A DNA stretch of 14,196 bases from JANNYA01 sp031409855 (GTDB lineage Bacteria; Pseudomonadota; Gammaproteobacteria; Xanthomonadales; SZUA-5): contig JANNYA010000200.1 of assembly GCA_031409855.1 (NCBI GenBank), positions 1 through 14,196 on the forward strand, in the 5' to 3' direction. Within the stretch, counting starts at the first letter, position 1; every line of letters begins with the position of its first letter. Made by a program: the position numbers and the translations under genes. The notes under the pieces were generated by a model that saw nothing but the letters and a program-made list of their open reading frames with translations, was not told the origin of the DNA and searched no databases. This document shows positions 1-8,120 of the stretch, piece by piece.

Positions 1-101
1 GCGCCCTTGACCCCGCTTCCACTCGGGCCACAGCAAATTCCCAGGCGCGCGCTACACTCTGATCTTTAACGCCAGCAACTCAACAAATCGAACCTTGATT
101 T

Positions 102-515
102 TTGCTTTGCTCAGGCTCATACCTGGATTGGAAAATACTGCACTTGCAAGCCTGCAGCGCCATTGAACGTCTAATCGCTACGGCTAAACCCTGGGCCATT
201 CCCTGGCCGTGTGTGCATGAGTTCATCGCGGTACTGAGCAATCGAAAATGGCATGCCGACGCGCCAAGTGTTGCGGCGTTGATTGAACATATAGAACTTT
301 GGCAAAGTGCACCGGGCCTACGTTTTTTAGGCATCGGCACGGAACACTTACAGTATTTGCGGCGCGTACTTGAACGTTCCGGTGCCAGCGGTGGGCAAGT
401 TCACGACGCGCGTATTGTCGCCGTTTGCTTAGAAGCTAACGTGACTGAAATTTGGACTGCTGATCGAGATTTTTCGCGTTTCCCGGGTGTTCGTATTCAT
501 AACCCGCTGCTTTGA
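102..515 (+). pseudogene. VapC-like PIN-domain toxin, 5' end lost
   Basis: The frame reads as the central and C-terminal part of a VapC-family PIN ribonuclease (toxin of a type II toxin-antitoxin pair). PIN domains carry three or four acidic residues that bind the metal ions for RNA cleavage. Later ones are visible: Glu in PWPCVHEF, Asp in QVHDARI, and the Asp pair in TADRDFSRF near the C-terminus. The first strand, normally V-D-x-N at the extreme N-terminus, is absent. The frame is closed by TGA at 96-98 and only a TTG at 102 could start it. Pieces resembling the lost segment (S-N-L and L-I-F-A-L) lie at 88-112 in the other two frames, which suggests small indels. Without the first Asp an active nuclease is unlikely. 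No antitoxin gene is visible upstream, but only about 100 bases are available there. An intact gene using a divergent start is possible but less likely. Confidence 0.65.
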
Positions 516-569
516 TTTGGGCGCTTGACTGCACTTGAAAAATTGATTTGTGACTGAACTAGCCGACGT

Positions 570-591
570 CACCCCGGCGCACGCCGGGGTG
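570..591. repeat. GC-rich palindromic hairpin (REP-like or bidirectional terminator)
   Basis: Ten bases at 570-579 pair perfectly with 582-591 (CACCCCGGCG against CGCCGGGGTG). The hairpin lies between the converging PIN gene and the large minus-strand gene. There is no T-run on either side, so it is not a textbook intrinsic terminator. The core resembles the widespread CCCGGC-N-GCCGGG palindromes scattered between genes in many proteobacteria. Stopping transcription from both sides is a plausible role but is inferred from position only. Confidence 0.7.
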
Positions 592-616
592 AGCTGAAAC
601 GTGGGGATCTGCGCTA

Positions 617-3600
617 TTAATTCTCAAAACCATCCGCAAACATCGCGTCCTCGACCGGTTCGGCCAAGCAGTTGGAGAACTCTGAAGTGGAGCCGTTTGG
701 CGCGGTCGCGGTGGCGGTAATGAACGCGCCTGAATTGCTCGGTGGAAGGTTGAGCAGCACGCTGAAATTCTCTGCGTTGCTCGCCAGCGCTAGCGTTTGC
801 ACACCCAGATACACCTGGCCCTCGCGGCCGTTGTTTGCGCCGCTTTGGTCATTGCAGTTGGTGGATTCGTAAAACGCGATCAGGTAATTTTCTGGCGTCA
901 CAATACCGGTTGGCACATCCAACACGCCATTAATGCTGATGCCACCAGCAACCAATCCCGCATCGGTCAGCACCGGCGAATTTTGCAGTTGGTTCGGGCC
1001 GACGTCCACGTCGTTGACATCATTGACGTCAATGCCGTTCGCGCCGCTAGCGCTGGATAAATCAATCGCGGTCGCGCCACTGTGACCAAAGAATGCGTTC
1101 GCGTAAAGCCGGTTGCCGGTTGAGGTGCTACCCTGCACTACAATTGCGTTCGGGCTTTGGCGGAAGCGATTTAGTGCCAGGCCTTCGCCACCAAGGGTGG
1201 TGTTGCTGACATCGCTCAATAAAATATCCGCGACGCCATTTTCAAAGGTGTTGAACAGCGCAAAGCCGGCGCCGAACTGGTTGTTTTGCACCACGCTGCC
1301 GCTTGCACCCTGCGCCGAAAGTACCAGGCCGCCATTGCTATTGTTCGCGATGATATTGCGATCGCCAAGCTCAGGCCCGCCAATGGTTGCACGCGCGCCA
1401 ACGCTGACCACGCCGAGCGTATTGCCAAAGCCTGATCCGGCAACATTGGGGTCGACGCCAATAAAATTGCCGCTGACCACCAAATTGCCGGCCGGGCAAG
1501 CGCCTGGAGCGCCGCCGTTCAAAATGGCGTTGCCCGCACGCACCAAGGCTAGGCCGCGAATCTCCACGGTGCCGGCACTGCAAACGCGCAGTAAATTCGA
1601 GCCTGCACCCGCGCCGCTGAGCTGAATTTTGATGTCGGCATCCGAACCGGTCGCTGCGGTGTTAGCCGATGCCCCAGCTTGTGTATAGCCGTCCAGAGTC
1701 AACGGTGCGGTGATAATCGGCAGCGCCGTTGCCGCGACGATTTCGTGTGCACCATTCGCCGCACTGCCGGTGCCCGCGATTTCAAAGCGTATCAGGCTGA
1801 CGTCGGCGTTTGCATTTGCCAAGGTGATCGCTTCGCGCAAGGTGCATTCATTGCTATCGCCAGACACATCGCAGCCCAGCGCAGTCAAACCCACATCGCG
1901 ACTTGAATCGACCGCAATGCCAGCCACTGGATCAGTTGCCGCTACGCAGGCAGAAAATTCGGAGCTGCCTTCTGGGCCACTCGCCGTGCTGGTGATTTGC
2001 ACGCCCGCTTCAAGTGCGTCGGCGGTATTGAGTGCAAAACTAAAGTCTTGGCTGATACCGCGCAAGCTGACGGTGGCGGCACCCAGCAGGCGTTCGCCTT
2101 CGCCGAAGCCGTTAGCATCGCAGCTCGTGTTGGCATAAACACCGATGGTGTAGTCCGTCGCCGCCGTGCCAACCGGCACGTCCAAGCTGCCGCTGATCAC
2201 GATGCCGGTCGCGGTGCGCTCGGCGCGGGAAATCACTGGGAAGTTTTGCAGGCCATTGGGGCCGGTGTCAGTGTCGTTTAGATCGTTAAGGGTAACCGCG
2301 TTATCGCCGCCCAAATAAATTGCGATATTATTTGTATCCACAATTTGGTTATGCGTCCATACGTTGTCAAAGCTATTGACCGAAGCACTGGTACGAATTG
2401 CGTTTCCAGTAAACCTAAATCGGTTTGGTGCAGCGGCTGTACCGATTTCGTTCGCGGAACTAAAATTTTGAAACGATACTGCGGTGCCAAAATTCCGACT
2501 CAATTGTCCAGTCTTGTCGGGGCCGAACAAATTCCCAAAAACTTGGGAACCGACAGTTTGCAATTGCACGCCGGCTGCATTGTTGCCGCTGATGACATTG
2601 CGTGCGCTGAGTGCAGTGCCGCCGACCAATGCCCTTGCTGTTAAATTAATACCAAAGCCATTGGCAACCCGCGTACTGCCATCGCTGGCAAGGCCGATAA
2701 AGTTGCCAGACAATACGACACCTGAGGTAACCGTGCCGCAAACAAAAATCGCGTTACTCTTAGCCCGCCCAGTCATTGACAAACCCTGCACCACAGTATC
2801 GTTCGCGCAGACATTTAGAATCGCGCCACTGGCTTGGCTGGCACCATCGACTCGAATTCTCAGCACCGCATTGCTCACATTCGGATCGGTATTCACCGAC
2901 GTGCCCGACTGCGTATAGCCATCAATCAATACTGGTGCGGTAATCGTTGGCAAAGGCGTGCTGGGTTGAATCAAAAGCTCACCCGTGGTTACCCCAGGAT
3001 TGATCGCAAATTGGATGGTGTCGCCCAAAGGCGCGGCATTCGCAGCGATAATCGCATCGCGCAAACTGCAGTGTGCGGCGTTGCAGCTGCCATCGGCGAC
3101 ATCATTAGTGGAATTGACGACCAATGCCGGTGGATCCAGCGCATCGCAAACGGAAAACTCCGACGTGCTGCCACCGGGTGAGGTAACGGTCGTGGTGACA
3201 AACGAGCCGAACGGTGGTTGCTCGGCCAGTGCGATATCGACGTTGATTCCGGCGTTAGCGCTAGTGGTCGATTCGGTGGCGGAGCCTAATAAAATTTCGC
3301 CTTCGCCATGCCCCGATGCGTCGCAACTTGCGGTGGCATAGGCGGTGATGGTGAACACCTGCGTGGTGGTGGCGATACGCTGCAAAGTACCGGTGATATT
3401 GATGCCCGAGCTGGTTCGGGTGGCGGCAAAATTAGTGTCGTTGAGATAGTTTTGCTGGCCATTGCCGCCGCCATCGGCATCACCTGCATCGTTAGGTGAA
3501 ACGCCAAACTGAAAGGTTGACGTTTGCAGATCGATGCCCAGTGCATCATTTGGGCCATATTGATTGAAGTTGATGCGGTTGCTTAGGGTGTTGCGCACGG

Positions 3601-4507
3601 ATGCCCCAATGTTGTTGTAGGCAATTTTATTCGGCGCACCGAATGTGCCAACCGTCACGTTGCTGGCATCGACGGCGATATCCACACCGCGCTCAACATT
3701 GCCGCGATCTAGCAGCCCCGTTGGATCAGTTCCAATCAAATTGTTGAGGACGCTCGAATTAGAGGCCGCTGCCCTAAATAAAAGCACCCCTGAACCTGTA
3801 TTGCTACCAATCACATTGCGATCCGCGATCACCGCTGTACCGATAGTAACGCTCGCATTTTCCGCACGAATGCCGTTGTTGTTTGCGCCAGCGACACCCG
3901 CAGGTGTGAGCCCGATAAAATTGCCAAGTGCGCTGACTGCGGTCAAATTGCTTGTGCAACCCAAGCCACCAAAACCACCAAAATTGATCCCAGCGTTGGC
4001 AAAATTGGTAATTGCCAAGCCGCGAATCGTAACGTTGTTGGCGCAAACAAACAGGCCCTGGGCGTTGCCCGCGTTGATGCCGTTCAAGTGAATACGAATA
4101 CGCGCATTGCTGGCATTGGCAGCTGTATTGACCTGAGACCCTGCGACCGAATAGCCGTCAATAATGACGGGCTGCGTAATCGTTGGCAGGGCACTGGTGG
4201 GTTGCATGAGCACCGTGGTGATCGTGGGCAATCCCTCGGGTGCCTCAGGTTCAGCCGGTGGGTCGAATGCCGGGCGCGCCGTAAAGGCGAATTTTATGGT
4301 GTCCGCCGTGGTGGTTAAGTTTGCTGCAGTAATCGCTTGGCGCAAGGAACACGTTGCCGGGGCAATGCACGTGCTGGCGCCTGCGGGGTCGAATTCGTTA
4401 TTTACGGTAAAGATGGCGGCGTGCGCCTGGCCTACGAGCAAGCCGCCGAGCAAAAGGCCGTAAGTGGTGGGTGTAGACCAAAACTGTTGAGAGCTATTTT
4501 TAGACAT
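617..4507 (-). CDS. Exported triple CSLREA-module beta-helix protein with FxDGFEN tail
   Basis: A 1296-residue secreted protein of unknown function. It opens with a signal peptide (hydrophobic stretch around 17-28, likely cleavage after A-H-A near residue 30). The rest is three tandem modules of roughly 410-425 residues. Each begins with a CSLREA motif: CSLRQAITAAN near 53, CSLRDAIIAAN near 479, CTLREAITLAN near 887. Each continues with LPTIT-x-P and a D-G-Y, then a beta-helix-like run of N-x-I-x-G strands. Each then has an Asp/Asn-rich loop ending in G-x-N-x-x-Q-N that could bind calcium, a short beta domain with CD-x-x-G-x-GEG, and a closing SEFS-x-C. The protein ends EDAMFADGFEN. The start is supported by AGGAAG seven bases upstream. 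CSLREA proteins are known as large surface or extracellular proteins, often linked to adhesion, but no enzymatic residues are recognisable. It is the last gene of the minus-strand exported-protein cluster. Confidence 0.9.
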   Translation of the reverse strand: MSKNSSQQFWSTPTTYGLLLGGLLVGQAHAAIFTVNNEFDPAGASTCIAPATCSLRQAITAANLTTTADTIKFAFTARPAFDPPAEPEAPEGLPTITTVLMQPTSALPTITQPVIIDGYSVAGSQVNTAANASNARIRIHLNGINAGNAQGLFVCANNVTIRGLAITNFANAGINFGGFGGLGCTSNLTAVSALGNFIGLTPAGVAGANNNGIRAENASVTIGTAVIADRNVIGSNTGSGVLLFRAAASNSSVLNNLIGTDPTGLLDRGNVERGVDIAVDASNVTVGTFGAPNKIAYNNIGASVRNTLSNRINFNQYGPNDALGIDLQTSTFQFGVSPNDAGDADGGGNGQQNYLNDTNFAATRTSSGINITGTLQRIATTTQVFTITAYATASCDASGHGEGEILLGSATESTTSANAGINVDIALAEQPPFGSFVTTTVTSPGGSTSEFSVCDALDPPALVVNSTNDVADGSCNAAHCSLRDAIIAANAAPLGDTIQFAINPGVTTGELLIQPSTPLPTITAPVLIDGYTQSGTSVNTDPNVSNAVLRIRVDGASQASGAILNVCANDTVVQGLSMTGRAKSNAIFVCGTVTSGVVLSGNFIGLASDGSTRVANGFGINLTARALVGGTALSARNVISGNNAAGVQLQTVGSQVFGNLFGPDKTGQLSRNFGTAVSFQNFSSANEIGTAAAPNRFRFTGNAIRTSASVNSFDNVWTHNQIVDTNNIAIYLGGDNAVTLNDLNDTDTGPNGLQNFPVISRAERTATGIVISGSLDVPVGTAATDYTIGVYANTSCDANGFGEGERLLGAATVSLRGISQDFSFALNTADALEAGVQITSTASGPEGSSEFSACVAATDPVAGIAVDSSRDVGLTALGCDVSGDSNECTLREAITLANANADVSLIRFEIAGTGSAANGAHEIVAATALPIITAPLTLDGYTQAGASANTAATGSDADIKIQLSGAGAGSNLLRVCSAGTVEIRGLALVRAGNAILNGGAPGACPAGNLVVSGNFIGVDPNVAGSGFGNTLGVVSVGARATIGGPELGDRNIIANNSNGGLVLSAQGASGSVVQNNQFGAGFALFNTFENGVADILLSDVSNTTLGGEGLALNRFRQSPNAIVVQGSTSTGNRLYANAFFGHSGATAIDLSSASGANGIDVNDVNDVDVGPNQLQNSPVLTDAGLVAGGISINGVLDVPTGIVTPENYLIAFYESTNCNDQSGANNGREGQVYLGVQTLALASNAENFSVLLNLPPSNSGAFITATATAPNGSTSEFSNCLAEPVEDAMFADGFEN

Positions 4508-4613
4508 GGCGAAGCTTCCTATTGAAATAGAGGATATGGGTTACGCGCGATCCAGGCCAAGTTGGGCGAGTCGAAACCGACCCGTCACAAACTTGATTGA
4601 CGACAGGTGCGGT

Positions 4614-6065
4614 TTAGTTTTTTAAATTGACGAAATCGACGAGGCCGGAGTTGCCGACGTTATTGCCGCCAAAACCTACTGAGTCGATTTTGTCAGACGG
4701 GTCAACTATGGCGATCATGCGATAGCGGCCCTTGGGGCGACCGGATACCTTGGGGCAATTCATCGTTGCCGGGCCGATGGATATCGGACTTATGCCCTGC
4801 GGCGCAATACTGCTGCCGAACGCAAACTGGGCGGCGCCAAAAATCCCTATTGGATATGCGTTGTATACGCCATTTTCGTCAAAGTCGTTCGCTAAGACTT
4901 TGGCTTTTCGGTAACAGGAAAACCCATAGATAGCGAGTGGCGAACTGGGCAAGGCATTTGGTTCAAACGGAACTAAGGGCGCGTAGAGGCTGCCAAGCGC
5001 CGAGAGGGTGAAATACACCGCATGGGCATTGCCAAGATTGGCAACAATTGGGTTGTCGGCAGTAAACGGCCCGGTGCCAGCATTTTTAATGAAATAGCTA
5101 AAACTTACTTTGTCATTATTGTTCTTCCAAAGTTTGAAGCGCGCCGGTGCCGGCCAGGTGGCCATCGTCAAATCCCACGGGCAAAGCTCAGGCTGATAGT
5201 TACCACCGTTGATATCACAGGGCCCACCTGGCGGTGGATTGTTGCTGCCGCCGCCACCGCCGCTGTTGCCCAAATTGCCAAAGCAAATACCTAAGATACA
5301 GCCACCTTCAGTTGTTTCCTCACCAAAGCCAGAATACGGCGTGGGTTTATAGCCTGGGTGGTCGCGCGGATACAGTTCTTGCTCAAATTCCCAGGCATTA
5401 AAAGAATTTAAAACATCGCCGAGTGCGAATAAGCTGCCTTCTAAATCACTGACGCCGGTTTCGTTTAACCAAGACTGCGCCATTTGCCCGTGCTGGTAGT
5501 AGCGCGCGTTGCGCACGCCGCTCATGGACCAAACATAGTCGACGTTGCTGCCGATTTTAGTCAGCGTCAAGCTCAGTTCCGGCGCGCTGCCCGCAGCTGG
5601 GCGCACGGATTGCCATTGATTCGGATGCGCGCTACTGCGTGCCAAGGTAAAACCGTAGCGCTTGTTGGCGTCAATACTGCTAAAGGCCAATGTCAGGCGG
5701 TTGCCGCTGCCGGTCAGTGTTAAGTTATCGCAAACTTGATCCGCGTTCATGCGTGCCAGTGCTGCCAGAGTCAGGCACTCCGGCTCATAGCGGCGCGCAA
5801 TGACTTTGCGGGTGCCCAGCGCTGGCGTGCCGGAAATATCCAGCTGCACCTCACGCGTGCGCACTAGGCCGAAATTATCCGTGGCGCGAATTTCCGCCTG
5901 GACTTTGCTGTAGCCGGGCATCGGGAATACTTTCGAGCTGCGTAGATAGGACTCGCCATTTTCCGGGTCGATATCCAGCACTTGCGCGGCGGCGTTGGGT
6001 GCTGCGCCGATGTGCAGCGTGAACAGCAGAACTGCGGCTAAGATTTTTTTATTAAAGTGCAACAT
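4614..6065 (-). CDS. Exported protein with CARDB-like C-terminal region, function unknown
   Basis: A 483-residue exported protein. The N-terminus is a Sec signal peptide (KK at 6-7, hydrophobic 8-20, likely cleavage after N-A-A-A near 27). Residues about 30-260 form a domain I do not recognise. A Gly/Asn/Pro-rich linker at about 263-281 separates it from the C-terminal part. That part reads like a CARDB/APHP adhesion-type beta-sandwich, which often sits at the end of extracellular proteins: KVSFSYFIKNAGTGPF, and near the end RYRMIAIVDPSDKID followed by G-G-N-N. It is longer than a usual CARDB domain, so it may contain insertions. Several Cys pairs (CILGIC, CDINGG...LCPWD, late CYRK and NCPK) suggest disulfides, in keeping with an extracytoplasmic location. 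The start is supported by AAGGA upstream of the ATG. A copy of the 23-bp cluster element lies 69 bases upstream. Unlike two of its neighbours it lacks the FEN tail. Confidence 0.85.
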   Translation of the reverse strand: MLHFNKKILAAVLLFTLHIGAAPNAAAQVLDIDPENGESYLRSSKVFPMPGYSKVQAEIRATDNFGLVRTREVQLDISGTPALGTRKVIARRYEPECLTLAALARMNADQVCDNLTLTGSGNRLTLAFSSIDANKRYGFTLARSSAHPNQWQSVRPAAGSAPELSLTLTKIGSNVDYVWSMSGVRNARYYQHGQMAQSWLNETGVSDLEGSLFALGDVLNSFNAWEFEQELYPRDHPGYKPTPYSGFGEETTEGGCILGICFGNLGNSGGGGGSNNPPPGGPCDINGGNYQPELCPWDLTMATWPAPARFKLWKNNNDKVSFSYFIKNAGTGPFTADNPIVANLGNAHAVYFTLSALGSLYAPLVPFEPNALPSSPLAIYGFSCYRKAKVLANDFDENGVYNAYPIGIFGAAQFAFGSSIAPQGISPISIGPATMNCPKVSGRPKGRYRMIAIVDPSDKIDSVGFGGNNVGNSGLVDFVNLKN

Positions 6066-6134
6066 GGGGTTTCCTTGAAGGGGACTGCGAATGAAATCAG
6101 TGTGGGTGATAGCTTTTGCGATTGCGGCAAATGC

Positions 6135-6157
6135 GAATACCTGTCGTTCGATAGGGG
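6135..6157 (-). promoter_or_regulatory. Shared upstream element, copy 1
   Basis: Read on the minus strand this begins CCCCTATCGAA, then one variable base, GAC, and ends GGTATTC. It matches copy 2 at 20 of 23 positions. It lies 69 bases before the ATG of the CARDB-like gene, in the 134-base gap that follows the tail-fibre gene. The ends CGAA and TTCG form a partial dyad. A role as operator or promoter element is inferred from conservation and position. Confidence 0.5.
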
Positions 6158-6199
6158 TCTACAAAAGTGTGGGTGCGCGGCGACTGCAGTTAGGACTGC

Positions 6200-8086
6200 T
6201 TATTGCGCTGCATTTTTGCCGTGTCGCTGATCGTTGGACTCCAGCGCGCGCAGGCGCTGATGCAACTCGGCGTTTTCCTGGCTTAGCTGCTCTAACTTGG
6301 CGTTCAAACCCTGGATCGCCGCCAGCGCCACGCCATCGGCATCGACGGTGCCGATGGACTTACCGTCCCCAGCTAAGCCGAACGCGGCTTTGAAATCTTC
6401 CGCCATCGGGCCGATGTGTTCGCCTTCAGGTGAGTTTTTATAGTTCCAGCTAGAAATCGCTAGGTTATTAACCTTATCCAGAATCGCGCGCGCATCAATC
6501 GGTGCGAAATTTTCTTTCAGCGTGCGGCTGGACGCGTTCGTCCAAACGCCGCCGGTGGTCAAATGTGCGCCGGAATTGGTATTGATAAAGCGCCCGGCGG
6601 GGATATTGACGGCCAAGGGGAATTCGCCAAAAAACACGCCGGCAGCGCGTACTAAAAATTGATTGGGGCCGCTCGATGTGATCCCGCCGCTTCCGCCCCA
6701 GACAAAACTACCCTCATCGCCGTTGGCGTCACCGGAATTGCTGCCAAATAGGCAGGCAACGTCGCCCACGCCATTGCCGGCCCGTGCTGTTGCGCCGATG
6801 CCACCGGCCCAGGAAAAGTCCCCACCCGCACAGTTGTTTTGGCCGCCGCTGGCAACGCTGCGATTACCGCTTGCGATGTTGGTCGTGCCACCGGTGACTG
6901 TGCTTTGGATGCCGCTGGCCTGATTGCTGTCGCCGCCGCTGACGCTGCTGGAATCGCCTGATGCGGAATTATTCTGGCCGCCACTGACCGTGGCGTCTGA
7001 GCCAGAGGCAAGGTTTTGTATACCGCCACCAATGCTGCTTTGAAAGCCCGACGCCACATGGCCCTCGCCGCCGCTGATGCTGGCGTTTAAGGCCGTCGCA
7101 GAATTATTGCGCCCGCCGGCAACGACGCTGAAGTTGCCAGAGCTGGTGTTTTTGCAGGTCGGACACACGCCTGCATTGGTGCGGGTGGCGCCGCCACCGC
7201 CGACGGTGGCACCGACGGCACTTGCGATATTTGCCGCCGAGCCCAACACCACGTTTGGCGCATCGCCAAAGCTGGTGTTGTTCGCCAGCGTTGGTGCGAA
7301 ACGCGCGACGCGTAAATTATTCGCCCTAATTTCGACGGCTTGATTGTCGGTGCTGCCAATAAAGTTGGTGCCAGGATTGGTCGCGGCATTGCCAAGCCGA
7401 CTCCAGGCATCCAGCGACCCGGCCGGGCCGACTGCGCCGACTGCGCCTACAGCACCTGTAGCGCCGACAGTACCTGCAGGGCCAGTGCCACCCGTGGCAC
7501 CCGTGGCACCCGCGGCACCGACGGCACCCGCCGGGCCAACGCCCGCCGACTCACAGCTGACGCTGCCATCGGCGTTAACGACACGAATACTTTGCCCCGC
7601 CGGGCAATTCGCGGCGATCCGGCTTTGCACCTGCGCGGCATTGATTTGCGCCGCGCCGATTGCGCCTGGGCTGACGCTGGCGGCTTCGAGCGCGAAGCCG
7701 GCAATTTGCGCTTGCGGCGTCGGCGTGATCTTGGTGGCTGGCGCTAAGCTGGTGAACGCGCCGGTAGACGCGCCTGGGCGGACGCTGATTTGCAGCTGAA
7801 AGTCGCCGCTGCTAATGGCCGCGCCGAAGTCTAGTTCGACCGTGAATATACCTTCGTTGAGCACGACATCATCGCGCAGCAGCGGTGTACCGACCGCCAC
7901 GCCAGCGGCGGTTTGCAGGGCGAATTGAAAATCGTAGCTGCCATTCGCCGCCACCGCACCTTCTTGCAAATTACCCTGATAGGTGAAGGTATTGCTTAGG
8001 CCGCTGGCAAGTGTGGCAAGGCCAAGGCCGGTGGCCAAGGCAATCATTTGGCGGCGAAATGCGGGCCGGTTGCGAGAGTTCGACAT
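6200..8086 (-). CDS. Tail-fibre/trimeric surface protein with S74 chaperone domain
   Basis: A 628-residue exported protein built from modules that usually trimerise. After a signal peptide (RR at 11-12, hydrophobic 14-29) comes an N-terminal FTYQGNLQ...ANGSYDF module common in bacterial secreted proteins. A collagen-like run of G-x-x triplets (GPAGAVGAAGATG type) covers about 180-227. YadA-like head repeats (SGGQNNSASG type, period about 14) cover about 317-434. The C-terminal peptidase-S74 intramolecular chaperone domain starts near 514. Its motif SSRTLKEN keeps the Ser and the Lys five residues later that are used for self-cleavage in this family, so the tail is probably released after folding. 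A coiled coil follows at about 593-618 (LNAKLEQLSQENAELHQRL). The ATG at 8086 lies seven bases after AGGAG. The frame stays open to 8197, but that extension overlaps the preceding gene and would bury the signal peptide. Phage tail fibres share this domain, but no phage gene is nearby. Confidence 0.9.
   Translation of the reverse strand: MSNSRNRPAFRRQMIALATGLGLATLASGLSNTFTYQGNLQEGAVAANGSYDFQFALQTAAGVAVGTPLLRDDVVLNEGIFTVELDFGAAISSGDFQLQISVRPGASTGAFTSLAPATKITPTPQAQIAGFALEAASVSPGAIGAAQINAAQVQSRIAANCPAGQSIRVVNADGSVSCESAGVGPAGAVGAAGATGATGGTGPAGTVGATGAVGAVGAVGPAGSLDAWSRLGNAATNPGTNFIGSTDNQAVEIRANNLRVARFAPTLANNTSFGDAPNVVLGSAANIASAVGATVGGGGATRTNAGVCPTCKNTSSGNFSVVAGGRNNSATALNASISGGEGHVASGFQSSIGGGIQNLASGSDATVSGGQNNSASGDSSSVSGGDSNQASGIQSTVTGGTTNIASGNRSVASGGQNNCAGGDFSWAGGIGATARAGNGVGDVACLFGSNSGDANGDEGSFVWGGSGGITSSGPNQFLVRAAGVFFGEFPLAVNIPAGRFINTNSGAHLTTGGVWTNASSRTLKENFAPIDARAILDKVNNLAISSWNYKNSPEGEHIGPMAEDFKAAFGLAGDGKSIGTVDADGVALAAIQGLNAKLEQLSQENAELHQRLRALESNDQRHGKNAAQ
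7405..7545 (-). repeat. Collagen-like G-x-x coding repeat
   Basis: This part of the tail-fibre gene is built from short, nearly identical triplet-based units (for example three consecutive GTGGCACCC-like units near 7494-7515 on the plus strand). It encodes about 15 G-x-x triplets rich in Ala, Val and Thr. Collagen-like triplets in bacteria form trimeric stalks. DNA of this kind can change length by slippage in multiples of nine bases without breaking the frame. Confidence 0.8.
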
Positions 8087-8093
8087 CATAATG

Positions 8094-8098
8094 CTCCT
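8094..8098 (-). promoter_or_regulatory. Ribosome binding site deciding the start of the tail-fibre gene
   Basis: On the minus strand AGGAG is followed by CATT and two adjacent ATG codons. The spacing is four bases to the ATG at 8089 and seven to the one at 8086, so 8086 is favoured. This argues against the longer frame beginning at 8197. Confidence 0.75.
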
Positions 8099-8120
8099 GG
8101 TTAACTGTGTGGATTGGCGG

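Noticed and set aside
1113..2138. Long plus-strand open frames opposite the CSLREA gene (also 3645-4091)
   Set aside because: They have Pro/Leu/Ala-rich compositions with no recognisable motif or ribosome site and mirror the low-complexity composition of the minus-strand gene. They are antisense shadows.
4508..4613. Third copy of the 23-bp element upstream of the CSLREA gene, or a terminator in this gap
   Set aside because: No sequence resembling CCCCTATCGAA is present; only weak five- to six-base inverted repeats without a T-run were found.
7405..7545. Possible CRISPR-like array
   Set aside because: The periodicity is nine bases with no spacers and encodes G-x-x triplets, so it is a coding repeat.
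7344..7799. Plus-strand Pro/Ala/Thr-rich frame opposite the tail-fibre gene
   Set aside because: It is the complement of the collagen-like G-x-x repeat and simply reflects that codon pattern.
6200..8086. Prophage tail module
   Set aside because: The S74 domain is shared with phage tail fibres, but the protein has a signal peptide and no structural, packaging or lysis gene is nearby.
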